The notes beneath the pieces are model-generated. The model was not told where the DNA came from, made no database searches, and saw only the letters and a list, made by a program, of their open reading frames with translations. From positions 4,960,001-5,024,000 of the forward strand of contig CM055611.1 in NCBI GenBank assembly GCA_029379385.1: 64,000 bases of DNA, read 5' to 3'. This document shows positions 47,301-57,661 of the stretch, one piece after another. Source of the DNA: Quillaja saponaria (lineage: Eukaryota; Streptophyta; Magnoliopsida; Fabales; Quillajaceae). The translations under genes were made by a program, and so were the position numbers. Each line of letters starts with the position of its first letter. Within the stretch, counting starts at the first letter, position 1.

Positions 47301-47430
47301 ATAATCTAACCTTCTCTTCTTTTTTGAACAAATTCAAACTGCAAAAGTTATTAATTATATATGGTTAGCATAAATCAAGGGATAACAATTGACCCATGAT
47401 TTATGCTCTCAATCATCTCCATTATATCAA

Positions 47431-47633
47431 TAAATTAGGCCTGTAATTATACCTAATTGTCTATTACATATTTGGGTGATACTTAATCTAAGTTTACTAT
47501 GTTAGGTAGACATTGTATTTGAATGCTACTTAGTCTAGGTTCACTATTTTAGGTAGACATCTCTAGCTTATAAATAGAGACTCTCTCTGTACATTTGATA
47601 TTAACTCAATATACAATTCTCATTCAATTTAAC
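47431..47633 (+). repeat. Left LTR of the Copia element
   Basis: Ends just before the primer-binding site at 47635. It contains TATAAATAGAGACTCTCTCT, a probable promoter TATA box. Confidence 0.7.
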
Positions 47634-48125
47634 TTGGTATCAGAGCTAGGCCCACGACTGATAAGTCTTTCTTTTACACCCACACTCAATGGTTGATCGG
47701 CCGAAGACTGATGGGTTCTACCTCACTATTTCGAATCTCCAAGTTCCACGTGAGAGGGTGTCAATATGTGAACTTTCACATTGCTAAGGCTAGAGGGCTT
47801 CATAATTCTTATAAGTAAATATGCCTCTCCTCTTGTCACTAATTGATTTGTTTTTAAGAGTGAGACTCCAACTTGATATGAGAGCCTTTTTAAGGCTTTT
47901 TATTTTATATATATATATATATATATATATTAATTTTGCAAGTGGAAGGTTGGCTTATCTTATTTTTTAGCCTTCAGACCTCCATTTGTCTCGTCTTCTT
48001 CACAAATGGGTCATTTAAAATCTCTAGATAAAAATGGCATTGCCCATTTCAGCCTTCAATCATCGATAAGTTATCACATTTTCTAGCATCCAACTACTCT
48101 TACTACAGACAACACTACATCTGCT

Positions 48126-48671
48126 ATGTCTTCTTTTTTCACCACTATGCAACTTACTCTAGAAGAACTAGCAATTATTTCTCATTATAGACAATCTCAG
48201 TATGGTAACAATAGTGATAATATTGATTCTTCATTTCCTAGCTTTTGTGCATATTCTGTAACTTCAGATACAACACCATGGTTACTTGATTCTGCATGCT
48301 GCAATCATATGACTTCTAATTCTAGCTTATTTTCTCACACTGCACCAAGTAATTCTATTCCTCCTATACACACTGCTGATGGTACTCCATTATACACCAC
48401 ACATATAGGAGATATTTTCACATCTACACTTTCTATTTCTAACACTTTTCTCATTCCATCATTATCTCACAATCTTATATCCCTTGGTCAAATTGTTAAT
48501 CATGACTGTAAAATTCATCTTAACTCTTCTAGTTGCACTATTCAGGACGAAAGGGTGGGAAAAGTGATTAGGATAGGTCGTAAGATAGATAGTCTTTTTG
48601 TTATAAATCGTCTTCATCTTCCATCCACTACAATTACTACTTCATCTGTCTCCTTAAATAAAGCTCTTTAA
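48126..48671 (+). pseudogene. Copia protease / GAG-pre-integrase segment
   Basis: This is the longest open piece of the element, 181 codons. WLLDSACCNHMTSNSSLF corresponds to the aspartic-protease motif W.lDSGAs.Hmt (the catalytic D is present; the GA after DS is altered). It is followed by the IHTADGTPL and IGDIFTSTLSISNTFLIPSL strands and HNLISLGQIV. The zinc-binding pre-integrase region after it is broken. Confidence 0.75.
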
Positions 48672-49889
48672 CTTTGGCACTCACTCCTTAGTCATCCATC
48701 ATTGTCTAAGCTTCATCCTCTCTTTTCAATTGATCAGTTAAGGTTAATGTCTATTTCTGATTTTCATTATCTACCATTCAAATAAGTAAATAGTCCAAAT
48801 TACCTTTTAATTTCAGTGAGTCAAGGTCTAAAGACATTTTTGATTTAGTACATTTTAATATATAAGGACTTTTTCTAATTCTTATTCAGGGAGGTCTCGT
48901 TATTTTGTCATTTTGTGGACGATTTTTCTCATTTTACATAGATTTAACTTTTGAAAAACATATCAGAACTTTTAATTGTTTATGCAATTTTTTGTTAAAA
49001 TGGTTCATACACAGTATTCTCACACTATTAAAATTTTTCAATCTGATAATGCAAAAGAATACACATCCACACAATTTTTACAATTGCTAGCACACGAGGG
49101 AACCATTGCTTAAACTTCTTATGCTAGTACCTTTGAGCAAAATGGTAAGGGCTGAACGTAAACATAGACACATTGTTAAAACCACTAATGCCTTACTACA
49201 CTTTTTTTTTTCCTGAGTCATTATAGGGTGAAGCTGCTCTCACTGCAGTCTACACTATAAATTGTACTCCTTCAATTGTTTTACAAAATAAGTCTCCTTA
49301 TGAGGTTTTACATGGTAATAGACGTCCAAATTATAGTCTCTTACGTGTGTTTGGTTTTGTCTGTTTCGTTCAACTCTAATCACATGAACGATATAAACTT
49401 AAACCTCGCTCTTGCATGTGTTACTTCCTAGAGTATGGAATAACTTTAAAAGGGTATCGATGTTATGATCCTATTTAAAAATGCTTACGAGTCTCTCGTC
49501 ATGTTGTGTTTTAGGAAGATACTTTATTCACTCAGATATCCTCATTTGACAATCCAAAATCAAAACCTCCTCTAGAATTGCCAATTCATTCTCCAGTCGA
49601 TCTATTTCTTGATACTCCAGTTTTTGTTCCAAATTAAGTCGCAGCCCCAGATCTAGATTCAGTTTCAGCTTTAGCTTCATTCCAACCCAACCAACTCTTC
49701 TTGCCCTTGCTCAAAGTTTGCTTTCCTTGTCTAAACATCCTCTACCATCTGCTCCACAATCTATTTATAAGGTACGCCCTTCTTCTGGTAGGATTTGTAA
49801 ACCCAATACTCTTTTACAAGATTATCATTGTTATTTAACGCTTGCAACTCTACATGAAGCTACCACTTTTAAAGAAGCTTCCCATGACC

Positions 49890-50999
49890 GTTTTTAGCAA
49901 AAAGCTATGAAGGAAGAATTTGATGCTATCACTAAAACTAACACTTGGAATTTAGTTGATCTACCTCTAAGAAAATTTATTGTAGGTTGTAAGTAGCTGT
50001 ACAAGATCAAAAGTCTTGCAGATGGCAGTATTAAACGATACAAGGAACGACTGGTTGCAAAAGGATACACACAGGAGTATAGCATTGATTATTAGGATAC
50101 ATCAGCTCATATTGCTCTTCTCACTTCATTTTGAGCTTTTATTGCCATTGCTTTTACTTTTAGATGGTCACTCTTACAAATGAATATTAAAAATGCATTT
50201 CTTAAAATGGAGAGCTCACTGAGGAGGTGTACATAAACTTCCACATGGATTTTCACATTCTCCAAGGTAGGTTTGTCACCTCTAGAAGGCACTATATGGT
50301 CTCAAACAGGCTCCTAAGGCTTGGTTTTCTAAATTCAGCTATATATTGGCACATCTTGGATTCTTCTCTAGTAACTATGATTCAGCCTTATTTCGCCGGC
50401 AAACTAATTCTAGTTTAATCCTGGTTTTACTGTATGTTGATGACATGATTATCACAGATAATGACAGTCTAAGCATTCTTGATCTTAAATTAGCTCTTTG
50501 TCAGCATTTTGAAATTAAGGATCTTAGCACACTCACTTATTTTTTTGGTCTTGAGGTTACTTCTAATTAGTTCGGTTATTATCTTACTCAAGCCAAATAT
50601 GTTTCTTACCTGATTTCCAAATCAAGCATATCTGATAATGACACTATAGAATCATACGTGGAGGAGAATTGAAAAAATAGGATGCTAACTAGGGAATCTC
50701 TTCCTAATCCTGCTCTTTATCTTCAGCTGCTTGGTAGCTTAATCTATCTTACAGTTACTAGACCAGACATTACTTATGCAGATTATCATGTCTGTCAGTT
50801 TATGTCTTCTCCTTCATCTGCACACTATGCAGCAGTAATTTGGATTTTAAGATATATGAAAGGAACTCTTTTTCAGGGCCTACATTATCTTTTTACATCT
50901 TCCCTCCAGCTCACTGCCTACTCTCATGTAGATTGGGCACGGGATCCTTCTGACAGACAGTCTATTACAAGTTTTTGCTTCTTTCTTGGTGATTCTTAG
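49890..50999 (+). pseudogene. Copia reverse transcriptase and RNase H relic
   Basis: Legible blocks: KAMKEEFDAITKTNTWNLVD, YKERLVAKGYTQEYSIDY, LLYVDDMIITDND (the YVDD catalytic motif), LGSLIYLTVTRPDITYADYH, SAVIWILRYMKGT-like text, and YSHVDWARDPSDRQSITSFC (RNase H start). Stops occur near 49996, 50093 and 50132, with more between 50570 and 50680. This is a dead pol gene. Confidence 0.8.
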
Positions 51000-51407
51000 A
51001 TCTTATGGCATAGTAAGAAATAACTAATTGTCACTTGTTCTACTACTAAATCTGAGTATCGAGCTTTTCCAAATACTACTACTAAGTTCATTTGACAACG
51101 ATGATTATTAGGGGACGATGTTATTTTTTCTGATCATACTTTGTTCTTCGCTACACTTATTTACTGTAATAGTCAAAGTGCTATTCAAGTTTCTCACAAT
51201 GATATTTTTCATGAATGAACAAACACATTGAAATTGATTATCATGTCATGTGCACTCATCTCACTCGTGACACTCTCCGTCTCATTCATGTTCCTTCCTC
51301 AGACCAGATTGCAGATATCTTCATGAAGTCATTCTCTATAAAAGACTTTCAGCATTTAGTTTTCTAACTCAATTTGGTCTCTTTTCAACTACCTTGACTT
51401 TAAGGGA

Positions 51408-51614
51408 TAAATTAGGCCTGTAATTATATGTAATTGTCTATTACATACATATTTGGATGATATTTAGTCTAGGTTCACTATGTTAGGTAGATATTGTATT
51501 TGGATGATATTTAGTCTAGGTTTATTATGTTAAGTAGACATCTCTAGCCTATAAATAGAGACTCTCTTTTGTATATTTGATATCAACTCAATAATAATTC
51601 TTATTTCGTTTAAC
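51408..51614 (+). repeat. Right LTR of the Copia element
   Basis: Matches the left LTR with scattered substitutions and a few small indels, so the insertion is not recent. Confidence 0.7.
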
Positions 51615-51665
51615 TTATATAAAGAGAAAGATAGAAATAGACATAGAAGATTCTTGTCCATTTCT

Positions 51666-53100
51666 CTCTCTAATTTATCAAAATATATCCATTTTTATTT
51701 TCTATTTGATAGTTCAGATATATAGTACTTGCAATGATTTTGCTTTCTTATAGACTCTTTTTGAATGTAAACTTAAGCAACGAGTCAATACATGTAAAAT
51801 ATTAACTATTAAAATTACTAAAAAGACCAGTTTAACAGATATTATAGTTCTATTTGTCTAAATAAAATAATGATTAAAATTTATTTAAGCTTCTATTATT
51901 TTTTATTTGAAAAAGCTTATTTTTGTAACTCAAGCTTCTAGGATTCTAAAAGTCCAAAAATATTTTTTCGTTAAGCTTAAAAAACAAAACCTCTACTACC
52001 AAACAACTTTGTAGAAAAGCTTAAACACAAAATCTATTTTAAAAGCTAAACTAAATAAGAGCATTATCTCTAATAAAAATAATGTTTAACAAAATAAATT
52101 AAATTTATTTGTGATATTTTAAAAATAAACAAAATCATAACATTATGAGACAAATAAGTTAACTTTACGAGGCAAATAAGTTAAAATTTTAGTATTTTCT
52201 CTTCAATGATTAGGCTTTAAATTAGAACAAATTTTTACCACTTTAACCCGTTAAAGAATAAATATTTAAAAAACTTAAATAAATTTATGATATATTAATT
52301 AATAAAAGAATAAAGACTTGTAGTAATAATAAAATGCTGCCATTCTTTCTTTTCATATTTTTCAACCAAAAAATGAAAAAAAAAATTATTTTCTTTAAAG
52401 AGTTTGAATTTATCTTTTAAATTCAGATATATTTAAAAAATGTTAAAGTTCATATCATGGAAAAATCTAACATTATTTTATTTAAAATAGTAACTTATAT
52501 ATATATAATTCTCCTTTTATTTTATTAATAAGAAAAAATTGAAGTTGCTATTAAGAAAATAATTTAAAAAATAAAGAATGATATAAACTGTAAATATTAG
52601 GACTCCTTTGAAAAGAAAAAATTAAAAGTAAGACATCTTGGTACTTTGGATATATAGATATGACTTTTTATTATTTTACTCAAATTATTTCTTTATACCA
52701 TTAGCTTTTCCAGCCATCATAAAGGAGTGTCAATTTTCCTAAATTTTAGATCTTAATGTTATTTCACCACATCTCAAGGGAGGGGAGTGTAATTTGCTCT
52801 ACATATTCATTTAGATAGTTGATGTAAATCTTATCATTTTTTTTTCTTAATCTAAAAATATATATCAACAAATCAAAATACTAATACTAATTCTATAAAA
52901 ACATATTACAACTCATACTCGAATGGTAATATTGATTTTTATTGTTAAGCTTAAAATATGTTAAATAAAAAAATAAAAAAAATTTAACTTAATTCCTTTA
53001 ACAAAATCTTATCACTAGCTGTGGTATTCAACTTAATTACAATCTGTATATTTAATAAATAAGAAGATACAAGGGTAAGGATATTCAACTAGCGATCTAT
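51666..53100. other. No gene seen
   Basis: Up to about 51800 the sequence is the upstream region of the split peptide gene (GAGTCAATACATGTAAAAT near 51783 recalls the conserved module). The rest is very A/T-rich with no coding frame. Confidence 0.5.
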
Positions 53101-53162
53101 TATTATTCTTGTATCACAAATTTCATTATTCAAGTGATTTTTACTGATGACTTCTTTGATCA

Positions 53163-53596
53163 TTAGCGACGATCGCCCCCGGATGGTTCTGGTTGAGGAT
53201 GTACGTCTATACTCGCCTTTAACATTCTCTTCTTTTCTGGACAAATTCAAACGATTTAAGAGTTATTCATTTTCATTATATATAGAGAGAGAAACATAGA
53301 AATAGACATAGAAGGGCACAGAAAGAGAGAGATCGACTAACCGGTACGTAGAACACTATTTAATTCATGGGAAAGGGGTCTTGCAGTTTCATTTTCATTA
53401 TATATATAGAGAGAAACATAGAAATAGACATAGAAGGGCACAGAAAGACAGAGATCGACTAACCAGTATGTAGAACACTATTTAATTCATGGGATAGGGA
53501 TCTTGCAGTTGCCGATATTGCAAATAATGATGAAAACAATAAAAACAGAAGCAATGGAAGTAAGATAATAGGAAGAAGAAACTTGTTCTTGTCCAT
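53163..53596 (-). CDS. Secreted peptide precursor, array member H
   Basis: Exon 1 (53464-53596) and exon 2 (53163-53236) encode 68 residues. The signal peptide is MDKNKFLLPI, ILLPLLLFLLF, LFAISATA; the linker is RSLSHELNSVLHT. Exon 2 reads EKKRMLKA followed by SIDVHPQPEPSGGDRR and TAA. The second proline of the PP pair is replaced (P-Q-P). The intron (227 bp) is longer than usual because it contains a 121-bp tandem duplication that copies the last ~45 bases of exon 1 with its donor site. That creates a second possible exon boundary; the outer copy was used here because it is continuous with the signal peptide. Other splice sites match member G. Confidence 0.72.
53266..53508. repeat. 121-bp tandem duplication spanning exon 1 end and intron of member H
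   Basis: Copy 1 (53266-53386) and copy 2 (53387-53508) each run from TTCATTTTCATTATATA through the donor (AACC(G/A)GTA) to GGG(A/T)..CTTGCAG. They differ at only a few bases, so the event is young. Confidence 0.85.
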
Positions 53597-53747
53597 TTCT
53601 CTCTCTAATTGATCAAAATATATCCATTTTTATTTTCTCTTTGATAGTTCATAAATATATAGCACTTGCAGTGATTTTGCTTTCTCAGAGACTCTTTCTG
53701 TATGACCAAGAACATAAACAAATACTGTTGAACTGCTCAAGCAACGA

Positions 53748-53769
53748 GTCCATACGCGTAATCCAACTT
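53748..53769 (-). promoter_or_regulatory. Conserved upstream module of member H
   Basis: GTCCATACGCGTAATCCAAC on the plus strand, 152 bp upstream of the start. ACGCGT is kept; the W-box core is changed to TGGAC. Confidence 0.45.
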
Positions 53770-54251
53770 GGAATAATTCTCATCACCTTTTAAAAATATT
53801 TAGGTTATTTTCAAGATTGGTAATATAGTTTTCTTGATGGAAAAATTAATATATAACAAATAGTTGTTTTACTAGTATTTGGTGACTACGTTATCAACAT
53901 TTATTAAAATTCATTGACTACGTAAGCTCAAATCCTTGTAGTGGAGGAGCAATTGTCAAGTGAATCAATGGAAATGTTTATCCAGGGAAACTTTGTCTAC
54001 TTGTGATGCAGGACAAGTATGAGGTTAGCAAATATTAATTCATTTGTATTTGGGAATCTTGATGTAATTAGTAGTTTGATTTTATTTTATTATGTCCCTT
54101 ACGTTCGACATAGGAAAAGTAATGTTTAACTATACATTTACAGTAGCTTATATATAAATAGAGGGTTTAGTGTGTATACAAGTGATTATTAACAATCTGA
54201 TTTCAAAATCTAGCCCTCAATTTTCTAATTGATTGTAAAGGTTTAGTGTCT

Positions 54252-55517
54252 TTTTCTTTCCTCTTCTGTTATTTCTAAAAATGTCATACCTCTGAATTCC
54301 TCTCTCCCTCCATACCTCTGTCACATCTTCTACGTACCCTCCGTCGTCGACCACTGCATGGCATCCATTGACGAAGCCCATGTCGTCCATTGCTCCATTT
54401 TTTGTTCGTGCCTTTGTTTCTCAGATGCCAACAAGCACCATCTGGTATGTGTTAGATTTTTTTTTTTTCATTTTTGAAAATAGATTTTTATGATTTTCTT
54501 TCAGTTTTGAATCCATCAAATTGGGGTTTTCAGGTTTAGGAAGTTAGTTTGAGGTGGATTGAAAACTAGCAATTTTTTATGTTAAGGGCTAATTGGGATA
54601 GAGATGATATTTTGAGTTCTTGCTGCTGCCTGTAAACTAGCGTTGATGAAAATGGATGATAATATGTAGATTTGATGTGATAAACGGATTGAGATATTGG
54701 GTTAAGGGCGTTTTTAGTTTTTTTTTTTTTACTTTATTTCTAATGTTATAACTTGGGTAGGTGCAAATGGATTTCAATGATATTTGGTTGTTAGTTATTT
54801 TATTTTTAATATTTGGTTGTTTGTTTTCTATAGTTGCAAGGTAAAAAATTAAAAATTAAAAATTAAAAAAAGGAATGAAAGGGTCCAATAATTTTGCAAA
54901 CTTTTTGTTTGTTTTTATACTCTTCAATTAAACTAGTGAAATAAGGATAAGTGATATATAGGGTTTAGGTAGACATATGTGCTTTGTGAACTCACTAGTT
55001 TGATTATATATTGAAAATGCCAATATGGAATCAAACTTTAATTAATGAGATATATATATGACTATTTAGATGGAGTAGAACTTACAAAATCTCTAAGTTT
55101 TCATTTAAATTGAATAGATTAGTTACCCTTTCATTCGTATAAAATCTAAATGATGTTTGTTTCGTAGGAAAATTTACAGAATTTTTTTTTTTGTTTAAAT
55201 CATACAATTAGTATTCATGATGTATGTGGTTTTCAGCTTGAGAGAATTGAAAACCTTCACTGAACTTTTTTTTATTTTTTTTATTTTGAAATTACTTAAG
55301 CTTTTAGTAATTTTGTTATTGATTCTAAGATTGACAATGTTAACTTATTTCTATCATCGTTGAGTCCTAGCTTGCTTGCCATGGGTCTGCTATCACTCCA
55401 CGCTGTCGAGGTTTCGTTGGTCTTCATTTATTTTTGGCTAGCTTTGCTGGTTCTGCCAGCCAGGTTCTACAATTTTATTTATTTTTTTCAATTTTGGAGT
55501 TTTCCTAATTTTGCTTT
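54252..55517. other. No gene identified; possible captured exon
   Basis: 54260-54450 is less A/T-rich than its surroundings (CCTCCGTCGTCGACCACTGC, GCCCATGTCGTCCATTGCTC) and ends in ACCATCTG|GTATGTG, a donor-like junction. It could be an exon fragment or a leader, but I find no convincing protein. The following kilobase is intron-like, A/T-rich sequence. Confidence 0.35.
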
Positions 55518-55695
55518 CACTATAAGAAAATTTAGTATTTGCATATGCTGCACAATGCAGACACAAGCAGTCGTATGCATCTACATCCAAACCCAAATAA
55601 ATAGGCGCAGATACCCTAAACTTAAATAATATTATATGCGTCTGCGCAGGTGTAGATACTATTGGTGTCTGCATATTTGCATTTGCATCCTAAAT
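55518..55695. mobile_element. CACTA-type transposon end
   Basis: CACTATAAGAAAATTTAG at 55518 matches the CACTACAAGAAAAT-type terminus of plant CACTA elements. It is followed by repeated ATGCAGAC, GCGTCTGCGC and TGTCTGCATATTTGC words typical of subterminal repeats. Its partner end was not found. Related words occur at 29945-30316. Confidence 0.5.
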
Positions 55696-55914
55696 GCAAT
55701 AACAGTTTACTTGATAATACTTTTTTTTCCATTGTTCTTTATCCCTATTTATTTTCTCTTGAATATTTCTATAAATTGTTTTATTGTTCAACAATTTAAT
55801 TTCTAAATCAATCCATGACCTCATATTAGTAATATGCTCATACTTATCTCATGAGTCTTAAGCTTTGCACTTAGGTTTCTCCAATCATTAGTACCGATAT
55901 TAGATAGTGTAGTT

Positions 55915-56180
55915 GTACTAGAATAATTTGCAGCAGAAACAAAATACACTATCCAAGTCTTTTGAATAAACTAGCCATCTTCTTTCATGCTTTTTTCCAT
56001 TTGCCAACTTTTGAACATAATGTGTAGTACAAAAATGTCGTGAGAATTTATGTTTAGGAAAATCTATCTCAGGTACTCTTATTGGACCCATTTCTACTAG
56101 CAAATCTCTCGATTTTGTATCAATATTTGCTCATTGGCTTGGATCATATATATTCTTAGGAATGTCTTCCTCAAATTCGT
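55915..56180 (-). pseudogene. hAT-type transposase N-terminal fragment (TTF-type zinc finger)
   Basis: The minus strand reads EFEEDIPKNIYDPSQ, stop, ANIDTKSRDLLVEMGPIRV, then PEIDFPKHKFSRHFCTTHYV, then GKKHERRWLVYSKDLDSVFC and FCCKLF. This is the conserved start of plant TTF-type zinc-finger/hAT transposase-like proteins (I.DP..W..I....RD.LVE.GP......FP......HF...Y.....NGEK..R.WL.YS...D...CFCCKLF). A stop replaces the expected tryptophan and nothing follows CCKLF. It is a fragment. Confidence 0.75.
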
Positions 56181-56870
56181 TAATAGGTTGCTCATCTTCA
56201 TCTTGAGTTTTCGAGTATCAATATTAGTCTTCTCATGGACTTCTTTTCCTTCTGGATTTGCTGCAAATTCTCTATTAAGAGTTACTCAAGCTTGGTTTGC
56301 AAATCCTCCACCAGCTCAACATGATTCGTTGTATGAAATTATATCAGAGGCTCTTTAAAGATTGTTTTCAGTGTTGTCCTTTGTCCTGCCGTTTAGGAGA
56401 TTCAAGATGTGGTTTTTTTAGTGGTGTTAGTGCTCTTTGGCTCTTTGGCTCTCTTCAAGCTACTTTTTAAAAATTACAGCAATAGTGTTTGATAAAATAA
56501 TATAAAAACTGCTATAAATAAGTAGAAACTACAAAATTAGTGTTTGACAAATTAATTATAAATTTGTTCTGAAAATTTAAATTGATTATAATAGATATTG
56601 ATAATTCAAAGAGACATAATGCAGTGAAAAAAAAAAAAAAATTTGGCTAATAACTGTAGCAAACAAGTAAACACATTTTCCACCCACTTTCTTCGAATTA
56701 ACAAAGATTAACAGCTCAACTCTTGACTTTGCTCATATATTCTATATTTTGTTTTTCTGATATAAATTATGGGCCATAATTTACTTATAAGATATATAAA
56801 AGTTCCTAATTGGGGAAGTTGATTATCTTCAAGGTAAAATGTCAGTAATTGAAAGTAAGTTGCTGCTTTA
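56181..56870. other. No gene seen
   Basis: Unassigned sequence between the hAT fragment and the epimerase pseudogene. The last ~150 bases may be an intron of the latter, since GCTGCTTTAG at 56861-56870 looks like its acceptor. Confidence 0.35.
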
Positions 56871-57499
56871 GATCTTGAGAAAAAGCGTACATTTATCATT
56901 AGGAAGGAAGGACTTCCAGATGTTGTGAAGGTTCTTTTGCCTCAATGATATTTTGACACCATTGATGGGTAAACACAAATTAAAGTGATTTGGAGAACAA
57001 TGTGATGAATATCTGTCTCTGGCAACCCAAACTAATCTTTAAATAGTTTTTAGAAAATAGAGATTTTCAAATATAATGAATGGAACATATGTTGCATATT
57101 ACCACTTCTTTTCATGAAATTTTTATATCATTGGAAGTGAAGAAGCTTAGGAGATTACAAAGGATGTTGAGTTGAAACCTAAAAGTACATGCTTATTTTA
57201 GAAATTGGATACTTCGAACTATACATGTCATCCCAATACTGGAATGTTACTGAAACTAACCATTAGAGATGTGATATTTTGTAGTGGTTTAGAACCCATG
57301 GGAGATGAAATCCAAGTCCATTGTGGATTTCGGGTATGAAGAGTACAAGCAGATGCTTTGCATTGATGGTGCAGCAATTGAAAAAGCAATCATCTTGAAC
57401 AAAGGTGAAGAGTGGACGGGCCACTTGGAGCTCTGTGTCATCCCTCAACTTAATTATGTATACAAATTGAAAGCAAATAAACCACATTTGTTTTTGTGA
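56871..57499 (+). pseudogene. Glucose-6-phosphate 1-epimerase-like pseudogene fragment
   Basis: Two exon-like pieces match the C-terminal part of plant glucose-6-phosphate 1-epimerases. The first, at 56871-56925, is DLEKKRTFIIRKEGLPDVV. The second, at about 57283-57450, is VV-stop-NPWEMKSKSIVDFG, YEEYKQMLCIDGAAIEKAI, then KGEEWTGHLELCVIP. In the family this region reads E..RTF.L.KEGLPD.VVWNPW......DFGDEEY..M.C...AAIE.PI.L.PGEEW.G...L..V. Damage: the Trp codon is TAG (57289-57291), the donor after the first piece is no longer canonical, and the catalytic N-terminal two-thirds is absent. The tail after CVIP is unrelated. The enzyme normally interconverts alpha and beta anomers of glucose 6-phosphate. 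This is a non-functional host-gene scrap among transposons, possibly carried by one. Confidence 0.75.
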
Positions 57500-57660
57500 A
57501 AGTGGTGAAATCTGATATTAACTTTATAATTTATATTGTAACTTGTAACATGAAAAGCACATACTTTTACTGGGTCCAGAACAAGAAATAAAAACAGAAA
57601 CTAAGTTTATGGAACTTTTGTTTGGATACAAACACTCGAAGAATGGGAAACTGCATAAGT
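57500..57660. other. No gene seen
   Basis: Short A/T-rich spacer between two pseudogenes. The 3' terminus of the PIF/Harbinger element may lie here, but no inverted repeat was found. Confidence 0.3.
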
Positions 57661-57661
57661 T

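Larger units (their letters stand above)
47431..51614 (+). mobile_element. Ty1/Copia retrotransposon, decayed, about 4.2 kb
   Basis: LTRs of about 205 bp at 47431-47633 and 51408-51614 share TAAATTAGGCCTGTAATTAT, TTACTATGTTAGGTAGA-like words and TATAAATAGAGACTCTCT. The primer site TGGTATCAGAGC lies at 47635-47646, and a TTTAAGGGA purine run precedes the right LTR. Domain order is Copia type: protease/pre-integrase, integrase, reverse transcriptase, RNase H. Most of gag is missing, and many stops and frameshifts make it non-autonomous. The left edge is uncertain, because about 70 bp of extra sequence with an 11-bp inverted repeat (AGCATAAATCA/TGATTTATGCT) lies between the peptide-gene remnant and the LTR. 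No clean target duplication was found. Confidence 0.8.
47300..51665 (-). pseudogene. Remnant of a secreted-peptide gene split by a Copia element (member I)
   Basis: 47300-47360 matches the exon 2/intron border of member G (ATAATCTAACCTTCTCTTCT followed by AAATTCAAACTGCAAAAGTT). On the far side of the Copia element, 51615-51665 matches the rest of the intron (TTATATAAAGAGAAAGATAG, AATAGACATAGAAG) and the start-codon region (TTCTTGTCCATTTCTC). Most of exon 1 and the conserved C-terminal codons are gone. It shows that the G-H interval once held a further gene copy. Confidence 0.6.

Noticed and set aside
47361..47430. The 11-bp inverted repeat AGCATAAATCA/TGATTTATGCT as a terminator or MITE
   Set aside because: It is a single short hairpin with no target duplication and no second copy. 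It is recorded only as part of the uncertain Copia left edge.
17953..53596. Assignment of the peptide array to CLE, CEP, PIP, IDA, RGF, PSK, SCOOP or defensin families
   Set aside because: There are no cysteines, no DY sulphation motif and no family-specific core. Resemblance is limited to single features such as a Pro pair or a terminal R-H.
57305..57499. The 64-codon frame as a standalone small gene
   Set aside because: Its sequence is the C-terminus of glucose-6-phosphate 1-epimerase beginning mid-domain, and the upstream frame is closed by a stop.
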